A stretch of 64,000 bases of DNA from Ochrobactrum teleogrylli. GTDB taxonomy: Bacteria; Pseudomonadota; Alphaproteobacteria; Rhizobiales; Rhizobiaceae. Position numbers and translations under genes: made by a program. Location: NCBI RefSeq assembly GCF_006376685.1, contig NZ_VEWL01000005.1, positions 62,001 through 126,000 of the forward strand, in the 5' to 3' direction. Numbering within the stretch: position 1 is the stretch's first letter; each line of letters opens with the position of its first letter. The notes beneath the pieces are model-generated. The model saw only the letters and a list, made by a program, of their open reading frames with translations, made no database searches and was not told the origin of the DNA. Below are positions 44,955-53,774 of this stretch, one piece after another.

Positions 44955-44997
44955 ACCGATTTCCCTGCCGCGTGGGAGACATGCGGAAGGAATCGGT
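44955..44997 (-). promoter_or_regulatory. Hairpin in the ampC leader
   Basis: ACCGATTTCC pairs with GGAATCGGT, and an inner CCGC...GCGG pairing continues the stem, giving a long imperfect hairpin. On the minus strand it would be in the 5' UTR or core promoter of ampC, depending on where transcription starts. It may slow expression or act in regulation; this is inferred. Confidence 0.45.
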
Positions 44998-45118
44998 GTG
45001 TTCTCATGTGAAATAACGCGCGTTAAACCGGATGCAGGTGAATTGAAATCAAAACCCGTCTATTCGGCACTCTCGATATAAGCGAGCTATACGTCCGAAA
45101 CAAACGACGTTATCTTGC

Positions 45119-45137
45119 CTCTGACATTAGAAAAATT
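45119..45137 (+). promoter_or_regulatory. Possible AmpR binding site
   Basis: TCTGACATTAGAAAAATTT lies 11 nt before the ampR start codon and resembles, loosely, the AT-rich AmpR operator of Enterobacteriaceae (TCTGCTGCTAAATTT from memory). In known ampR-ampC pairs the operator sits in this position, between the divergent promoters. The match is weak. Confidence 0.35.
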
Positions 45138-45148
45138 TGGGTATAGCG

Positions 45149-46033
45149 ATGGTCCGGCCTCATCTTCCCCTGAATGCACTGCGCGCCTTCGAGGCGTCGG
45201 CACGCCATCTCAGCTTCACCAAGGCGGCAATCGAATTATGCGTGACCCAAGCCGCTGTCAGCCATCAGGTGAAAAGCCTCGAAAGCCGCCTCAATGTCAC
45301 CCTGTTCGAACGCTTGCCGCGCGGATTGCTGCTCACCCATGAAGGTGAAACGCTGCTGCCCACCTTGCGGGAGGCCTTCGATAACATTGCCGGGACGCTG
45401 GAACGTTTTGAAGGCGGACATTATCGCGAGGTTCTGCGCGTTGGTGTGGTCGGAACTTTGGCCGTCGGCTGGCTGATCCCTCGCCTGCGCGATTTTCAGA
45501 CCACGCATCCGTTTATCGATTTGCGGCTTTCGACCAATAATAACCGCGTCGACATCGCCGCTGAGGGACTGGATTTTGCGATTCGGTTCGGGTCCGGGGC
45601 GTGGCACGGCGTCGAGGCAACCCGCCTTCTGGAAGCGCCGCTTTCGCCCTTGTGCATTTCGGACATAGCCAGTCAGCTGAAAACACCGCCTGATCTCGCT
45701 CGCCATACACTGCTTCGGTCCTATCGGGCCGATGAATGGTCGCAATGGTTTGCTGCTGCTGGCGTCACCGGCGACATGCCGCTGCCCAAAAGCATCATGT
45801 TCGATTCGTCGCTGGCCATGATGGAAGCTGCAATACAGGGGGCAGGTGTCGCGCTTGCGCCGCCGTCAATGTTCACCCGGCAGCTTCACGCCGAAACAAT
45901 CGTCCAGCCCTTCCCGCAAACGGTGACGATGGGCAGCTATTGGCTGGCCCGACTTCAATCGCGCCCGGAAACGGACGCGATGGCCGCTTTTCGTAAATGG
46001 CTGATCGATACCGCACAGCAGGAAGGTTATTGA
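45149..46033 (+). CDS. ampR: LysR-family regulator AmpR
   Basis: A 294-aa LysR regulator that responds to muropeptides and activates ampC. The helix-turn-helix is LSFTKAAIELCVTQAAVSHQVKSL, strikingly like enterobacterial AmpR (ARHLSFTHAAIELNVTHSAI by memory). The start MVRPHLPLNALRAFEASARH is taken; a TTG at 45137 is possible. The effector-binding domain follows from about residue 90. It is divergent from ampC with 219 bp between starts. Confidence 0.93.
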   Translation: MVRPHLPLNALRAFEASARHLSFTKAAIELCVTQAAVSHQVKSLESRLNVTLFERLPRGLLLTHEGETLLPTLREAFDNIAGTLERFEGGHYREVLRVGVVGTLAVGWLIPRLRDFQTTHPFIDLRLSTNNNRVDIAAEGLDFAIRFGSGAWHGVEATRLLEAPLSPLCISDIASQLKTPPDLARHTLLRSYRADEWSQWFAAAGVTGDMPLPKSIMFDSSLAMMEAAIQGAGVALAPPSMFTRQLHAETIVQPFPQTVTMGSYWLARLQSRPETDAMAAFRKWLIDTAQQEGY

Positions 46034-46066
46034 GGGCCTGTCTGCCCGAAGAAAATTCGGGCAACA

Positions 46067-46096
46067 AAAAACCGGGCAGTTGCCTACCCGGTTTTC
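46067..46096. terminator. Terminator between ampR and omp25
   Basis: AAACCGGG and CCCGGTTT pair around CAGTTGCCTA, with A and T tracts, between the convergent ends of the two genes. A second hairpin TGCCCGAA-GAAAA-TTCGGGCA precedes it (46043-46063). Confidence 0.75.
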
Positions 46097-46116
46097 CGTG
46101 TTCAATTATCAGATAA

Positions 46117-46758
46117 TTAGAACTTGTAGCCGAGACCGACGCGGATGTCGTGGGTGTCGAGCTTGTTGCCAACGGTGGTGCCACCGAGGTCATAGTCCTT
46201 GTTACCGAACTGGGTGTAGCGGTATTCAACGCGGCCCAGGATGTTTTCGGTCAGCTTGGCTTCCATACCGGCGCCAGCAGTCCAACCAACGCGGAACTTG
46301 CTTTCGTCGTCGCCATTGCCGCTCAGCTTAACCTGCGAACCAGCGATACCACCGGTGATGTATGGCATGATCGGGTTCAGGTCGTAGCCGAGACGTGCAC
46401 GCAGCGAGCCTTCGAAGCCCTGCTTGACTTCCAGACCGTCCTTGGACTTCTTGGCCCAGGAGTAACCAGCGTCACCTTCAACACCGTATACGAACTGGTC
46501 CTGCTGGAAGTTCCAGCCAGCATAAGCGCCAGCCTTCCAGTCGTCAGGCTTTACGGTGCCGACGATGTCGTTCTTGGCCTTGTTCCAGCCGTAGCCGAGG
46601 TACAGACCGGTATAACCGCCAGCCCAGGTGTTCTGGGGAGCCATTTCGACCGGAGCCGGAACAGGAGGCTGTTCCTGAATGGCGTCAGCTGCAAAGGCAG
46701 TCGCAGAGAACGGCAGCAGCGCAGCCGAGGCGATTACGAGAGACTTAAGAGTGCGCAT
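46117..46758 (-). CDS. omp25: Omp25/Omp31-family outer membrane protein
   Basis: A 213-aa outer-membrane beta-barrel protein; this is the length of Brucella Omp25. Signal peptide [20 protein letters not shown], cleaved near AFA-ADA. The barrel begins [20 protein letters not shown] and ends RVGLGYKF with a terminal Phe, the BamA recognition residue. AAGGAGAA lies before the ATG at 46758. It is one of the main surface proteins of this group. Confidence 0.93.
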   Translation of the reverse strand: MRTLKSLVIASAALLPFSATAFAADAIQEQPPVPAPVEMAPQNTWAGGYTGLYLGYGWNKAKNDIVGTVKPDDWKAGAYAGWNFQQDQFVYGVEGDAGYSWAKKSKDGLEVKQGFEGSLRARLGYDLNPIMPYITGGIAGSQVKLSGNGDDESKFRVGWTAGAGMEAKLTENILGRVEYRYTQFGNKDYDLGGTTVGNKLDTHDIRVGLGYKF

Positions 46759-47132
46759 AGCATTCTCCTTACACAAATTACGTTTGACACGGTCCCTTAT
46801 CGGGCGGGCAGCATGTTGGGAGTTCGAAGTTGCCCATGCCGTGCTGATGGGGAGGAGGTATCGTCGGTAATTGCGGCACGAAATGCCCGCTTCTGTGAAG
46901 AAAACCCGACGAGAAAATGGCAAAAATGCGATGTTGCATTCTCGCAACGCCAAGCTTTTGTGACTATATGAGCAGGTGCGGATTGTTGCGGGGCAATCAA
47001 CTCACTCCCTCGCTACGAGAAGCAACTGATATTGCTCGCATTTTGTCAGTAGCGGACGTATTTCCCGCTATTAATGGATGCAATCTGACGAGCAAAATGG
47101 CATGAAAATCACGAGAGAATCTCGATAAGAAA
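46759..47132. promoter_or_regulatory. Divergent promoter region of omp25 and the SDR gene
   Basis: No gene is supported in this 374-bp gap. CGAGA-GAA-TCTCG (47112-47124) is a small hairpin close to the SDR start, and AGCGG...CCGCT (47051-47069) is a weaker pairing. The sequence is AT-richer than the coding flanks, as expected for a strong omp25 promoter with regulator sites. Confidence 0.4.
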
Positions 47133-47927
47133 GTGTTTACCGTGTTGAACGAACAGGAAGTCAGCCAGCTTGCAAAATGTCCGGTCCTCGTGACGGGCGG
47201 CGCACGGCGCATCGGAAAGGCGATTGTCGAAGACCTCGCAGCCCATGGCTTCCCTGTTGCGATCCACTGCAACCGTTCCATCGAAGAAGGTCAGGCTCTT
47301 GCCGATGCCATCATTGCGCGCGGCGGAACGGCCTGCGTCGTTCAGGCCGACCTCTCATCCGAGCAGGATGTGCGCGGCCTTATTGCGCAAGCCGAGCGCC
47401 AGATCGGGCCGATCCGCCTGCTCGTCAATAATGCGTCCTTGTTTGAGGATGACCGGGTTGGTGATCTCGACATGGCTTTGTGGGACAAGCATTTTGCAAT
47501 TCATCTCAAAGCCCCGGTCATGCTTTCCGAAGCAATGGCCAAGGCTCTGCCGGAAGCAGTGGACGGGTTGATCGTCAACGTGATCGACCAGCGCGTCTGG
47601 AAGCTCAATCCGAACTTCTTCTCCTATACGCTGTCCAAGACAGCGCTTTGGAATGCAACCCGCACGCTTGCGCAGGCATTGGCCCCGCGCATTCGTGTCA
47701 ACGCCATTGCGCCGGGCCCCACCTTGCCGAGTGAGCGGCAGCGACCGGGTGATTTTGAACGACAGGTCAGCAAGGTCGCCTTGCAACGTGCGCCAGAATT
47801 GCCGGAATTCGGGCGCACAGTGCGTTACTTCTGGGAGAATCGTTCCATTACCGGCCAGATGATCGCGCTTGACGGCGGGCAGCATCTGGCATGGGAAACC
47901 CCCGACATTGCAGGAATCACTGAATGA
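47133..47927 (+). CDS. FolM/pteridine-reductase-like short-chain dehydrogenase
   Basis: A 264-aa SDR. The cofactor motif is [11 protein letters not shown], and NNAS is in place. The active site has Tyr-x3-Lys (YTLSK), but the usual Ser position carries aspartate in VNVIDQRVW, as in pteridine reductase PTR1 (Asp181) and E. coli FolM. A role as NADPH-dependent dihydrofolate/dihydromonapterin reductase is therefore likely. GTG is used as start. Its stop overlaps the uvrC start by ATGA. Confidence 0.85.
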   Translation: MFTVLNEQEVSQLAKCPVLVTGGARRIGKAIVEDLAAHGFPVAIHCNRSIEEGQALADAIIARGGTACVVQADLSSEQDVRGLIAQAERQIGPIRLLVNNASLFEDDRVGDLDMALWDKHFAIHLKAPVMLSEAMAKALPEAVDGLIVNVIDQRVWKLNPNFFSYTLSKTALWNATRTLAQALAPRIRVNAIAPGPTLPSERQRPGDFERQVSKVALQRAPELPEFGRTVRYFWENRSITGQMIALDGGQHLAWETPDIAGITE

Positions 47928-50020
47928 GCGGCAACCGCAAAAACCATGACGATACTGGCTCTAGCTTGCCGTCCGACGACGAGCAGGACGTGGCCGGTAT
48001 TATCATTGGCGACGCGGAAGCCGAAGATGATGAAGACAGCGACGACACCGGTTCCGAAATCGTCGTAGCACCTTCAATGGCCGATCAGATCCAGTGGGAC
48101 TCGTCCGATGGACTGCCGGATACGGCAGGTCTCAGCGGTCAGGATATCATCAACGCCTTCGTCAAGCGCCTGCCGAACAATCCCGGCGTCTATCGCATGT
48201 TCAACAGCGATGGTGACGTGCTCTATGTCGGCAAGGCGCGCAATCTCAAGAAACGCGTTTCCAATTACGCTCGCGGCATAGCCCATTCGAATCGCATCGT
48301 GCGGATGATCCGTGAGACAGCGATGATGGAATTTGTCGTCACGCGCACCGAAACCGAAGCGCTGCTGCTCGAAGCCAATCTGATCAAGCGATTGCGCCCG
48401 CGCTTCAATGTGCTGATGCGCGACGACAAGTCGTTTCCCTATATTCTGCTGACGGGCGATCATCGCGCGCCCGGTATTTTCAAGCATCGCGGCGCACGCT
48501 CTCGCAAGGGCGACTATTTCGGCCCCTTCGCGTCGGCCGGCGCGGTAGGACGCACAATCAACGCGTTGCAACGCGCCTTTCTGCTGCGCACCTGCACCGA
48601 TTCGGTATTCGAAAGCCGCACGCGCCCCTGTCTGCTTTATCAGATCAAGCGCTGCTCCGGTCCGTGCACGCACGAAATCAGCGATGCCGACTATGCCGAG
48701 CTGGTCTCGGAGGCCAAGGCATTCCTGTCCGGCAAGAGCCAGTCGGTGAAAGACCATCTGGCCACCGCCATGCAGGCGGCATCTGCCGATCTCGATTTCG
48801 AACATGCGGCAGTCTATCGCGACCGTCTGGCAGCGCTTTCGCATGTCCAGTCACATCAGGGCATCAATCCGCAGACCGTCGAAGAAGCCGATGTGTTCGC
48901 CATCCATCAGGAAGGCGGCATGACCTGTATTCAGGTCTTCTTCTTCCGCACCGGCCAGAACTGGGGCAACCGCGCTTATTATCCAAAAGCCGACAGCTCG
49001 CTTGGCCCGGCGGAAGTTCTGGGCGCATTCCTGTCGCAGTTCTATGACGACAAGCCCTGCCCCCGCCTTGTGCTTCTGTCTGAGGCCGTGGAAGAACAGT
49101 CGCTCATCGCCGAGGCGCTTTCCACCCGCGCCGGTCATAAGGTGCAGGTCAATGTGCCCCAGCGTGGCGAGAAGAAGGACCTTGTCGATCACGCCCTGAC
49201 CAATGCGCGCGAAGCGCTGGGCCGCAGACTTGCCGAAACCTCGTCGCAGGCGCGCCTGCTGCAAGGCATGGCAGAGACATTCGGCCTTGCGCGTACGCCA
49301 CGCCGCATCGAGGTTTACGACAACTCGCACATCATGGGCACGAACGCCGTCGGTGGCATGATCGTCGCCGGACCGGAAGGGTTCGTCAAAAACCAGTATC
49401 GCAAGTTCAATATCCGCTCGACAGATATCACGCCGGGCGATGATTTTGGCATGATGCGCGAAGTGATCGAGCGTCGCTTCTCAAGGCTGGTGAAGGAGCA
49501 TGGCGCGCCGGATGAAGCACCCGATCCGGAAAGCCCTGAAGTTCCTGAAATAAATGACAGTTTCCCGGCCTGGCCCGATGTGATTCTCATTGACGGTGGA
49601 CAGGGGCAAGTGGGGGCTGTGCGTCAGATTCTCAACGAGATGGGTATCGCCAATCTGGTCAATGCAATCGGCATCGCCAAGGGCGTGGACCGTGAAGCGG
49701 GACGCGAACGGTTTTTCGTGGAGGGTAAGCAGCCTTTCACCCTGCCGCCGCGCGATCCGGTTCTCTATTTCATCCAGCGCATGCGCGATGAGGCGCACCG
49801 GTTCGCCATCGGCACGCATCGCGCACGGCGCAAGAAAGAAATGGTCAAGAACCCGCTCGATGAAATTGCGGGAATCGGCCCATCGCGCAAACGCGCATTG
49901 CTGCATCATTTTGGAACGGCAAAAGCGGTTTCCCGTGCGGCGATGGAAGACCTGATGCAGATCGACGGCATATCGGAGGCAATGGCACGCACCATTCACG
50001 ATCATTTTCGTGACCGGTGA
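47924..50020 (+). CDS. uvrC: Excinuclease ABC subunit C
   Basis: The dual-incision nuclease of nucleotide excision repair. The 698-aa product is longer than E. coli UvrC (610 aa) because of an N-terminal acidic extension of about 70 residues ([14 protein letters not shown] sequence). The GIY-YIG domain is [20 protein letters not shown], followed by a UvrB-binding UVR motif, the RNase H-like C-terminal endonuclease ([15 protein letters not shown]) and tandem helix-hairpin-helix motifs ([17 protein letters not shown]). Coupled to the SDR gene and followed after 119 bp by pgsA. Confidence 0.96.
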   Translation: MSGNRKNHDDTGSSLPSDDEQDVAGIIIGDAEAEDDEDSDDTGSEIVVAPSMADQIQWDSSDGLPDTAGLSGQDIINAFVKRLPNNPGVYRMFNSDGDVLYVGKARNLKKRVSNYARGIAHSNRIVRMIRETAMMEFVVTRTETEALLLEANLIKRLRPRFNVLMRDDKSFPYILLTGDHRAPGIFKHRGARSRKGDYFGPFASAGAVGRTINALQRAFLLRTCTDSVFESRTRPCLLYQIKRCSGPCTHEISDADYAELVSEAKAFLSGKSQSVKDHLATAMQAASADLDFEHAAVYRDRLAALSHVQSHQGINPQTVEEADVFAIHQEGGMTCIQVFFFRTGQNWGNRAYYPKADSSLGPAEVLGAFLSQFYDDKPCPRLVLLSEAVEEQSLIAEALSTRAGHKVQVNVPQRGEKKDLVDHALTNAREALGRRLAETSSQARLLQGMAETFGLARTPRRIEVYDNSHIMGTNAVGGMIVAGPEGFVKNQYRKFNIRSTDITPGDDFGMMREVIERRFSRLVKEHGAPDEAPDPESPEVPEINDSFPAWPDVILIDGGQGQVGAVRQILNEMGIANLVNAIGIAKGVDREAGRERFFVEGKQPFTLPPRDPVLYFIQRMRDEAHRFAIGTHRARRKKEMVKNPLDEIAGIGPSRKRALLHHFGTAKAVSRAAMEDLMQIDGISEAMARTIHDHFRDR

Positions 50021-50139
50021 CGCAATTTTGATGCGCTTTTGCGCGCCAGCGTCATAAGGTCCGAGCAGAACACCTGCACAAGAGTTGATTTTATTGGTCA
50101 TCCCTGTTGATGTGCACAAAATAACGTTACGGCGGAACA

Positions 50140-50724
50140 ATGCAGAACAAACATACCCTCTCCTTGCCCAACATCCTCACATATGGACGGATTGTCGCCG
50201 TGCCGCTTGTGGTGTTGTGCTTCTTTGTGGAGGGGCGCCTCGAATCCAGCGACTTCGCGCGCTGGACCGCTCTTGGCCTGTTTATCGTGGCCAGCATCAC
50301 CGATTTCTTCGACGGCTATCTTGCCCGTATCTGGAAGCAGACCTCGACCATCGGTCGCATGCTTGACCCAATCGCAGACAAGCTTCTCGTATCCGCCATT
50401 CTGCTGCTTCTGGCCGCCGATGGCACCATCGCTGGCTGGACGCTCTGGGCGGCGATCATCATCCTGTGTCGCGAAATTCTGGTTTCCGGCCTGCGTGAAT
50501 ATCTGGCGGAACTGAAAGTCAGCGTTCCGGTTTCGCGTCTCGCGAAGTGGAAAACCACAGCGCAAATGGTTGCATTGGCCTTTTTGCTCGCTGGCCCTGC
50601 CGGTGATAAAATCATGCCCTATGTAACGGAACTGGGCATTGTCCTGCTGTGGATTTCGGCAATCCTCACGCTTTATACGGGCTGGGATTACTTCAAGGCA
50701 GGCCTGAAGCACGTGATGGATTAA
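50140..50724 (+). CDS. pgsA: CDP-diacylglycerol--glycerol-3-phosphate 3-phosphatidyltransferase
   Basis: Makes phosphatidylglycerol phosphate from CDP-diacylglycerol in the inner membrane. The 194-aa product has about four to six hydrophobic segments and the full CDP-alcohol phosphotransferase motif Asp55...DGYLAR...GRMLDPIAD (Asp55, Asp58, Asp76, Asp80). The position after uvrC is the same as in many bacteria. It is 4 bp upstream of moaD. Confidence 0.95.
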   Translation: MQNKHTLSLPNILTYGRIVAVPLVVLCFFVEGRLESSDFARWTALGLFIVASITDFFDGYLARIWKQTSTIGRMLDPIADKLLVSAILLLLAADGTIAGWTLWAAIIILCREILVSGLREYLAELKVSVPVSRLAKWKTTAQMVALAFLLAGPAGDKIMPYVTELGIVLLWISAILTLYTGWDYFKAGLKHVMD

Positions 50725-50728
50725 GCTC

Positions 50729-50986
50729 GTGAGCGTTAAAGTCGTCTATTTCGCCTGGGTGCGGGAGAAAATCGGCAAGGATGAGGACCTCATCGTCCTC
50801 CCTGCCCGGAAAGTGACGGTCGGCGAACTCATTAGCCAGCTGAAAACCCACGGCGAAGAATATGAAGCCGCTTTCGAACATGGCGACGTTATCCGCGCGG
50901 CGATCAATCAGGAACATGCCGAACACCACGAATTCATCCAGGACGGCGACGAGGTAGCACTTTTCCCGCCCATGACGGGTGGCTGA
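50729..50986 (+). CDS. moaD: Molybdopterin synthase small subunit
   Basis: An 85-aa ubiquitin-like sulfur carrier with the required C-terminal Gly-Gly (FPPMTGG), which carries the thiocarboxylate. GTG is the start codon (GTGAGCGTT), 4 nt after pgsA. With MoaE it converts cPMP to molybdopterin. It is 1 bp upstream of moaE. Confidence 0.95.
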   Translation: MSVKVVYFAWVREKIGKDEDLIVLPARKVTVGELISQLKTHGEEYEAAFEHGDVIRAAINQEHAEHHEFIQDGDEVALFPPMTGG

Positions 50987-50987
50987 G

Positions 50988-51476
50988 ATGAGTGGGCAAC
51001 CAATTTGCCCGCTGTTTGTCAGCGTTCGCGAAGATGATTTCGACGCGGCGGCGGAAGTGGAAAAGCTTCGCGACGGGCGCAAGGATATCGGGGCCATAGT
51101 CACCTTCTCCGGGCTTTGCCGGGACGAAAATGGCCGCCTCTCCGCGCTTGAACTTGAACATTATCCGGGCATGGCCGAAGCCGAGATTAGGCGCATTGCC
51201 GAACAGGCGATGGCGCGCTGGCCGCTTCTCGGCATATCCGTCATTCATCGCTATGGGCTCATCAAGCCCGGCGACAATATCGTCCTCGTCGCGACCGCTT
51301 CCGCGCATCGCCTCGCCGCCTTCGAGGCCGCCTCTTTCCTGATGGATTTCATGAAGACCGGCGCACCGTTCTGGAAGCGCGAACACCTCGTCAATGGCAC
51401 AGCGGATGGGTGGGTAGAGGCCAAGGCAGACGACGATTTGAGTCGTCAGCGGTGGGGCAAGTCGCGCGATACTTGA
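50988..51476 (+). CDS. moaE: Molybdopterin synthase large subunit
   Basis: The catalytic subunit of molybdopterin synthase, 162 aa. The active-site lysines are in FMKTGAPFWKRE, and HRYGLIKPGDNIVLV is conserved. The ATG at 50988 follows the moaD stop by 1 nt. The cofactor made here would serve the molybdoenzyme at 37.8 kb among others. Confidence 0.94.
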   Translation: MSGQPICPLFVSVREDDFDAAAEVEKLRDGRKDIGAIVTFSGLCRDENGRLSALELEHYPGMAEAEIRRIAEQAMARWPLLGISVIHRYGLIKPGDNIVLVATASAHRLAAFEAASFLMDFMKTGAPFWKREHLVNGTADGWVEAKADDDLSRQRWGKSRDT

Positions 51477-51742
51477 GCCGTCCAAACAGTGCGCTGATCT
51501 ATTTGCTGAAAACTGCGTTTATCTTTAAGTGCGAATTAACTATTTAAACCCCTAAAATAAAGGGTAATTTGGGTCGCATTTACTTGTGCTGCCACAATTT
51601 TCACATGAAGATTTCATTACTGTCAGCGGAGTGAATCAGGCTCCCGTCAGATATGGATCGCGAACGGAGCAATGGGCACGGCAACACTGTCACGACGGGG
51701 ATTCTCCCCGACTGTGCAGGAATAAGGTTTCGGACTTTAAGA
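51477..51742 (+). promoter_or_regulatory. Leader of the YbaY-META gene with hairpins
   Basis: No gene is supported. CGGGGA-TTC-TCCCCG (51696-51710) is a 6-bp hairpin 32 nt before the downstream ATG, and ACCC...GGGT (51548-51565) is a weaker pairing further upstream. A structured leader is possible, but no known riboswitch motif was recognised. Confidence 0.35.
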
Positions 51743-52549
51743 ATGCGAAAACTACTGAAAAGCACTCTTTCCATTGCGGCGGCTCTTGTGGTCGGTCTTG
51801 GCGCGCTTGGTGGCGCCGCCTTGTTCCTCACCACGTCCATGCCGACCAGCAGCATTGCTGCGGAAAAGACTGTCAGTGGCAAGGTCATGTATCGTGAGCG
51901 CATCGCCCTGCCCCCCGAGGCCAAGCTGACCGTGCAGCTTGCGGATATCTCGCTTGCCGATGCGCCGTCCACAACCATTGCCGAAACCCGCATTGAATCC
52001 GCGCAAGGATCGCCGATCCCCTTCGCGATCAATTTCGACACCGATCAGATTCAATCCGGCCACACCTACGCCTTGCAGGCCCGCATCACGGCTGGCGATA
52101 CGCTCTGGTTCGTCAATGACCAGAATTACACCATCGACCCAGCCAATCCCGGCGCTCCGGTAGAAATGCGCGTCGTCATGGTTCGCAAGAGCGCCGACGA
52201 AGCCGTGTCCATCGGTATTGAAGGCAAGGACTGGCTGGCAGAAGACATTCAGGGCGGCGGCGTGATCGACAATGCCCAGACCACACTGACCGTCACCTCC
52301 GATGGATCCGTCAGCGGTTCGGGCGGCTGCAATCGTTATTTCAGCAAAGCCACGGTGACGGGCGAGAATATTTCCTTTGCCGAGGTCGGATCGACCTACA
52401 TGCAGTGTCCACCCGCACTCATGAACCAGGAACGCAAGTTCCTCGACACATTGACCAGAACGCGGTCCTACAAGATTGATACGGTAGGCAAGCTCGTCCT
52501 TCTCGATCAGGAAGGCAAAGAGATCGCGACACTGGCGCAAAATCTCTGA
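51743..52549 (+). CDS. Exported YbaY-META two-domain protein
   Basis: A 268-aa exported protein starting MRKLLKSTLSIAAALVVG. The N-terminal domain (about residues 45-150, VSGKVMYRERIALPPEAKLT and VQLADISLADAPS) matches the YbaY/lipoprotein family; the C-terminal domain (about 165-268, WLAEDIQGGGVIDN, SGSGGCNRYF, MQCPPALMNQERKFL) is a META/HslJ domain. META domains are found in proteins linked to heat or antibiotic stress, but the molecular role is unknown. No lipobox Cys is clear, so it is probably membrane-anchored or periplasmic. Confidence 0.85.
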   Translation: MRKLLKSTLSIAAALVVGLGALGGAALFLTTSMPTSSIAAEKTVSGKVMYRERIALPPEAKLTVQLADISLADAPSTTIAETRIESAQGSPIPFAINFDTDQIQSGHTYALQARITAGDTLWFVNDQNYTIDPANPGAPVEMRVVMVRKSADEAVSIGIEGKDWLAEDIQGGGVIDNAQTTLTVTSDGSVSGSGGCNRYFSKATVTGENISFAEVGSTYMQCPPALMNQERKFLDTLTRTRSYKIDTVGKLVLLDQEGKEIATLAQNL

Positions 52550-52569
52550 TCTGATTTGAGAAAAGATAC

Positions 52570-52599
52570 AAAAAAGCCGGGCGCGAGCCCGGCTTTTTT
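52570..52599. terminator. Bidirectional terminator
   Basis: AAAAAAGCCGGGC and GCCCGGCTTTTTT pair around a short loop. It separates the YbaY-META gene from the convergent ndk. Confidence 0.88.
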
Positions 52600-52616
52600 C
52601 ATGCATGCGGATCGGA

Positions 52617-53039
52617 TTAGCCGACGATTTCGGTGCCCGAGAACCAGTAAGCGATTTCTTCGGCAGCGGTTTCCGGAGCGTCGGAACCGTGAACCGAGTT
52701 TTCGCCGATCGACAGGGCGAATTCCTTGCGGATCGTGCCAGCGTCTGCGTTTGCAGGGTTGGTGGCGCCCATGACTTCGCGGTTCTTGGCGATTGCGTTT
52801 TCACCTTCGAGAACCTGAACGATCGTCGGGCCCGAAGACATGAATTCAGTCAGTTCGCCGAAGAAAGGACGATCCTTGTGAACAGCGTAGAAGCCCTGTG
52901 CTTCACGCAGGCTCATCCAGACGCGCTTCGAAGCGACAACACGCAGACCAGCTTCTTCAAGCTTGGCGGTGATTGCGCCGGTCAGGTTGCGGCGGGTCGC
53001 GTCGGGCTTGATCATGGAGAAGGTACGTTCGATTGCCAT
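52617..53039 (-). CDS. ndk: Nucleoside diphosphate kinase
   Basis: A 140-aa enzyme, the usual length, that transfers the gamma-phosphate between nucleoside di- and triphosphates through a phosphohistidine. The active histidine is in [12 protein letters not shown] and the start [17 protein letters not shown] is typical. It is monocistronic with a terminator at its end. Confidence 0.97.
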   Translation of the reverse strand: MAIERTFSMIKPDATRRNLTGAITAKLEEAGLRVVASKRVWMSLREAQGFYAVHKDRPFFGELTEFMSSGPTIVQVLEGENAIAKNREVMGATNPANADAGTIRKEFALSIGENSVHGSDAPETAAEEIAYWFSGTEIVG

Positions 53040-53212
53040 TATGACACCTTGTTTGCTGGGAAATTTTAGAAAAGTGAGGCTCTATACCGTTGATAGGCCT
53101 GATTGCCAAGAGCTAGCGAGCATCGCCACCCGTTTACCGGCTTGAGACGGCAGAAATTTGAAGGCATAGATAACGCCATTCTGATTCAGGCTGTCAGATA
53201 GCGGGGGATTGC

Positions 53213-53725
53213 ATGGAACAGCATTTTCAAATGTTTGCGTGGTACAATCGCTGGGCGAACGAGCTGCTTTATGCCGCCGCTGCCGATCTGAGCGACGAGG
53301 AATACCGGCTCGATCTCGGCCTGTTCTTCGGCTCGGTCCATCGCACGCTCAACCATCTCCTGGTTACCGACCGCATCTGGATGAAGCGTTTTACCGGCGA
53401 AGGCGACCATCCAAAGCAACTCGACGCCATCATCACCGACAATTTCATCACGCTGCGCGATCTACGCCATGCCGAGGATGAGCGCATCTGCCGCTATACC
53501 GAAGGGTTAAACGCCGACAAGCTCGCAGGGCGCTTTACCTACACGACCGTTTCGGACATGCGCACGATGAGCCAGCGACTGGCGCCTTCGCTTGCACATC
53601 TGTTCAATCACCAGACCCACCATCGCGGCCAGATCCATGCGGCCCTGACGCGGCTCGGCACCAGCGCCCCATCGCTTGATCTCTCGCAATTCCAGCGCAC
53701 GGAAGGCGGCCGCCGCTTCGCCTGA
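53213..53725 (+). CDS. DinB-family metal-dependent protein
   Basis: A 170-aa four-helix-bundle protein of the DinB/YfiT family. Metal-ligand histidines appear in FFGSVHRTLNHLL (His43/His48) and LFNHQTHHRGQIHAAL. Some members are thiol-dependent transferases (e.g. bacillithiol or mycothiol S-transferases), but bacteria of this kind use glutathione, so the substrate is unknown. It is 13 bp or more upstream of the ABC-F gene and in the same direction. Confidence 0.85.
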   Translation: MEQHFQMFAWYNRWANELLYAAAADLSDEEYRLDLGLFFGSVHRTLNHLLVTDRIWMKRFTGEGDHPKQLDAIITDNFITLRDLRHAEDERICRYTEGLNADKLAGRFTYTTVSDMRTMSQRLAPSLAHLFNHQTHHRGQIHAALTRLGTSAPSLDLSQFQRTEGGRRFA

Positions 53726-53774
53726 ACAATGTTGATACTTGCGGAAACGCCCGGAGCCGTGCAAAAGCCTGTCC

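Noticed and set aside
43757..46033. ampC/ampR as a recently acquired resistance locus
   Set aside because: No mobile element flanks it, base composition is like the neighbours, and OCH-type ampC is native to Ochrobactrum.
51600..51742. Possible riboswitch before the YbaY-META gene
   Set aside because: Only short hairpins; none of the conserved cobalamin, TPP, SAM or glycine riboswitch motifs could be matched.
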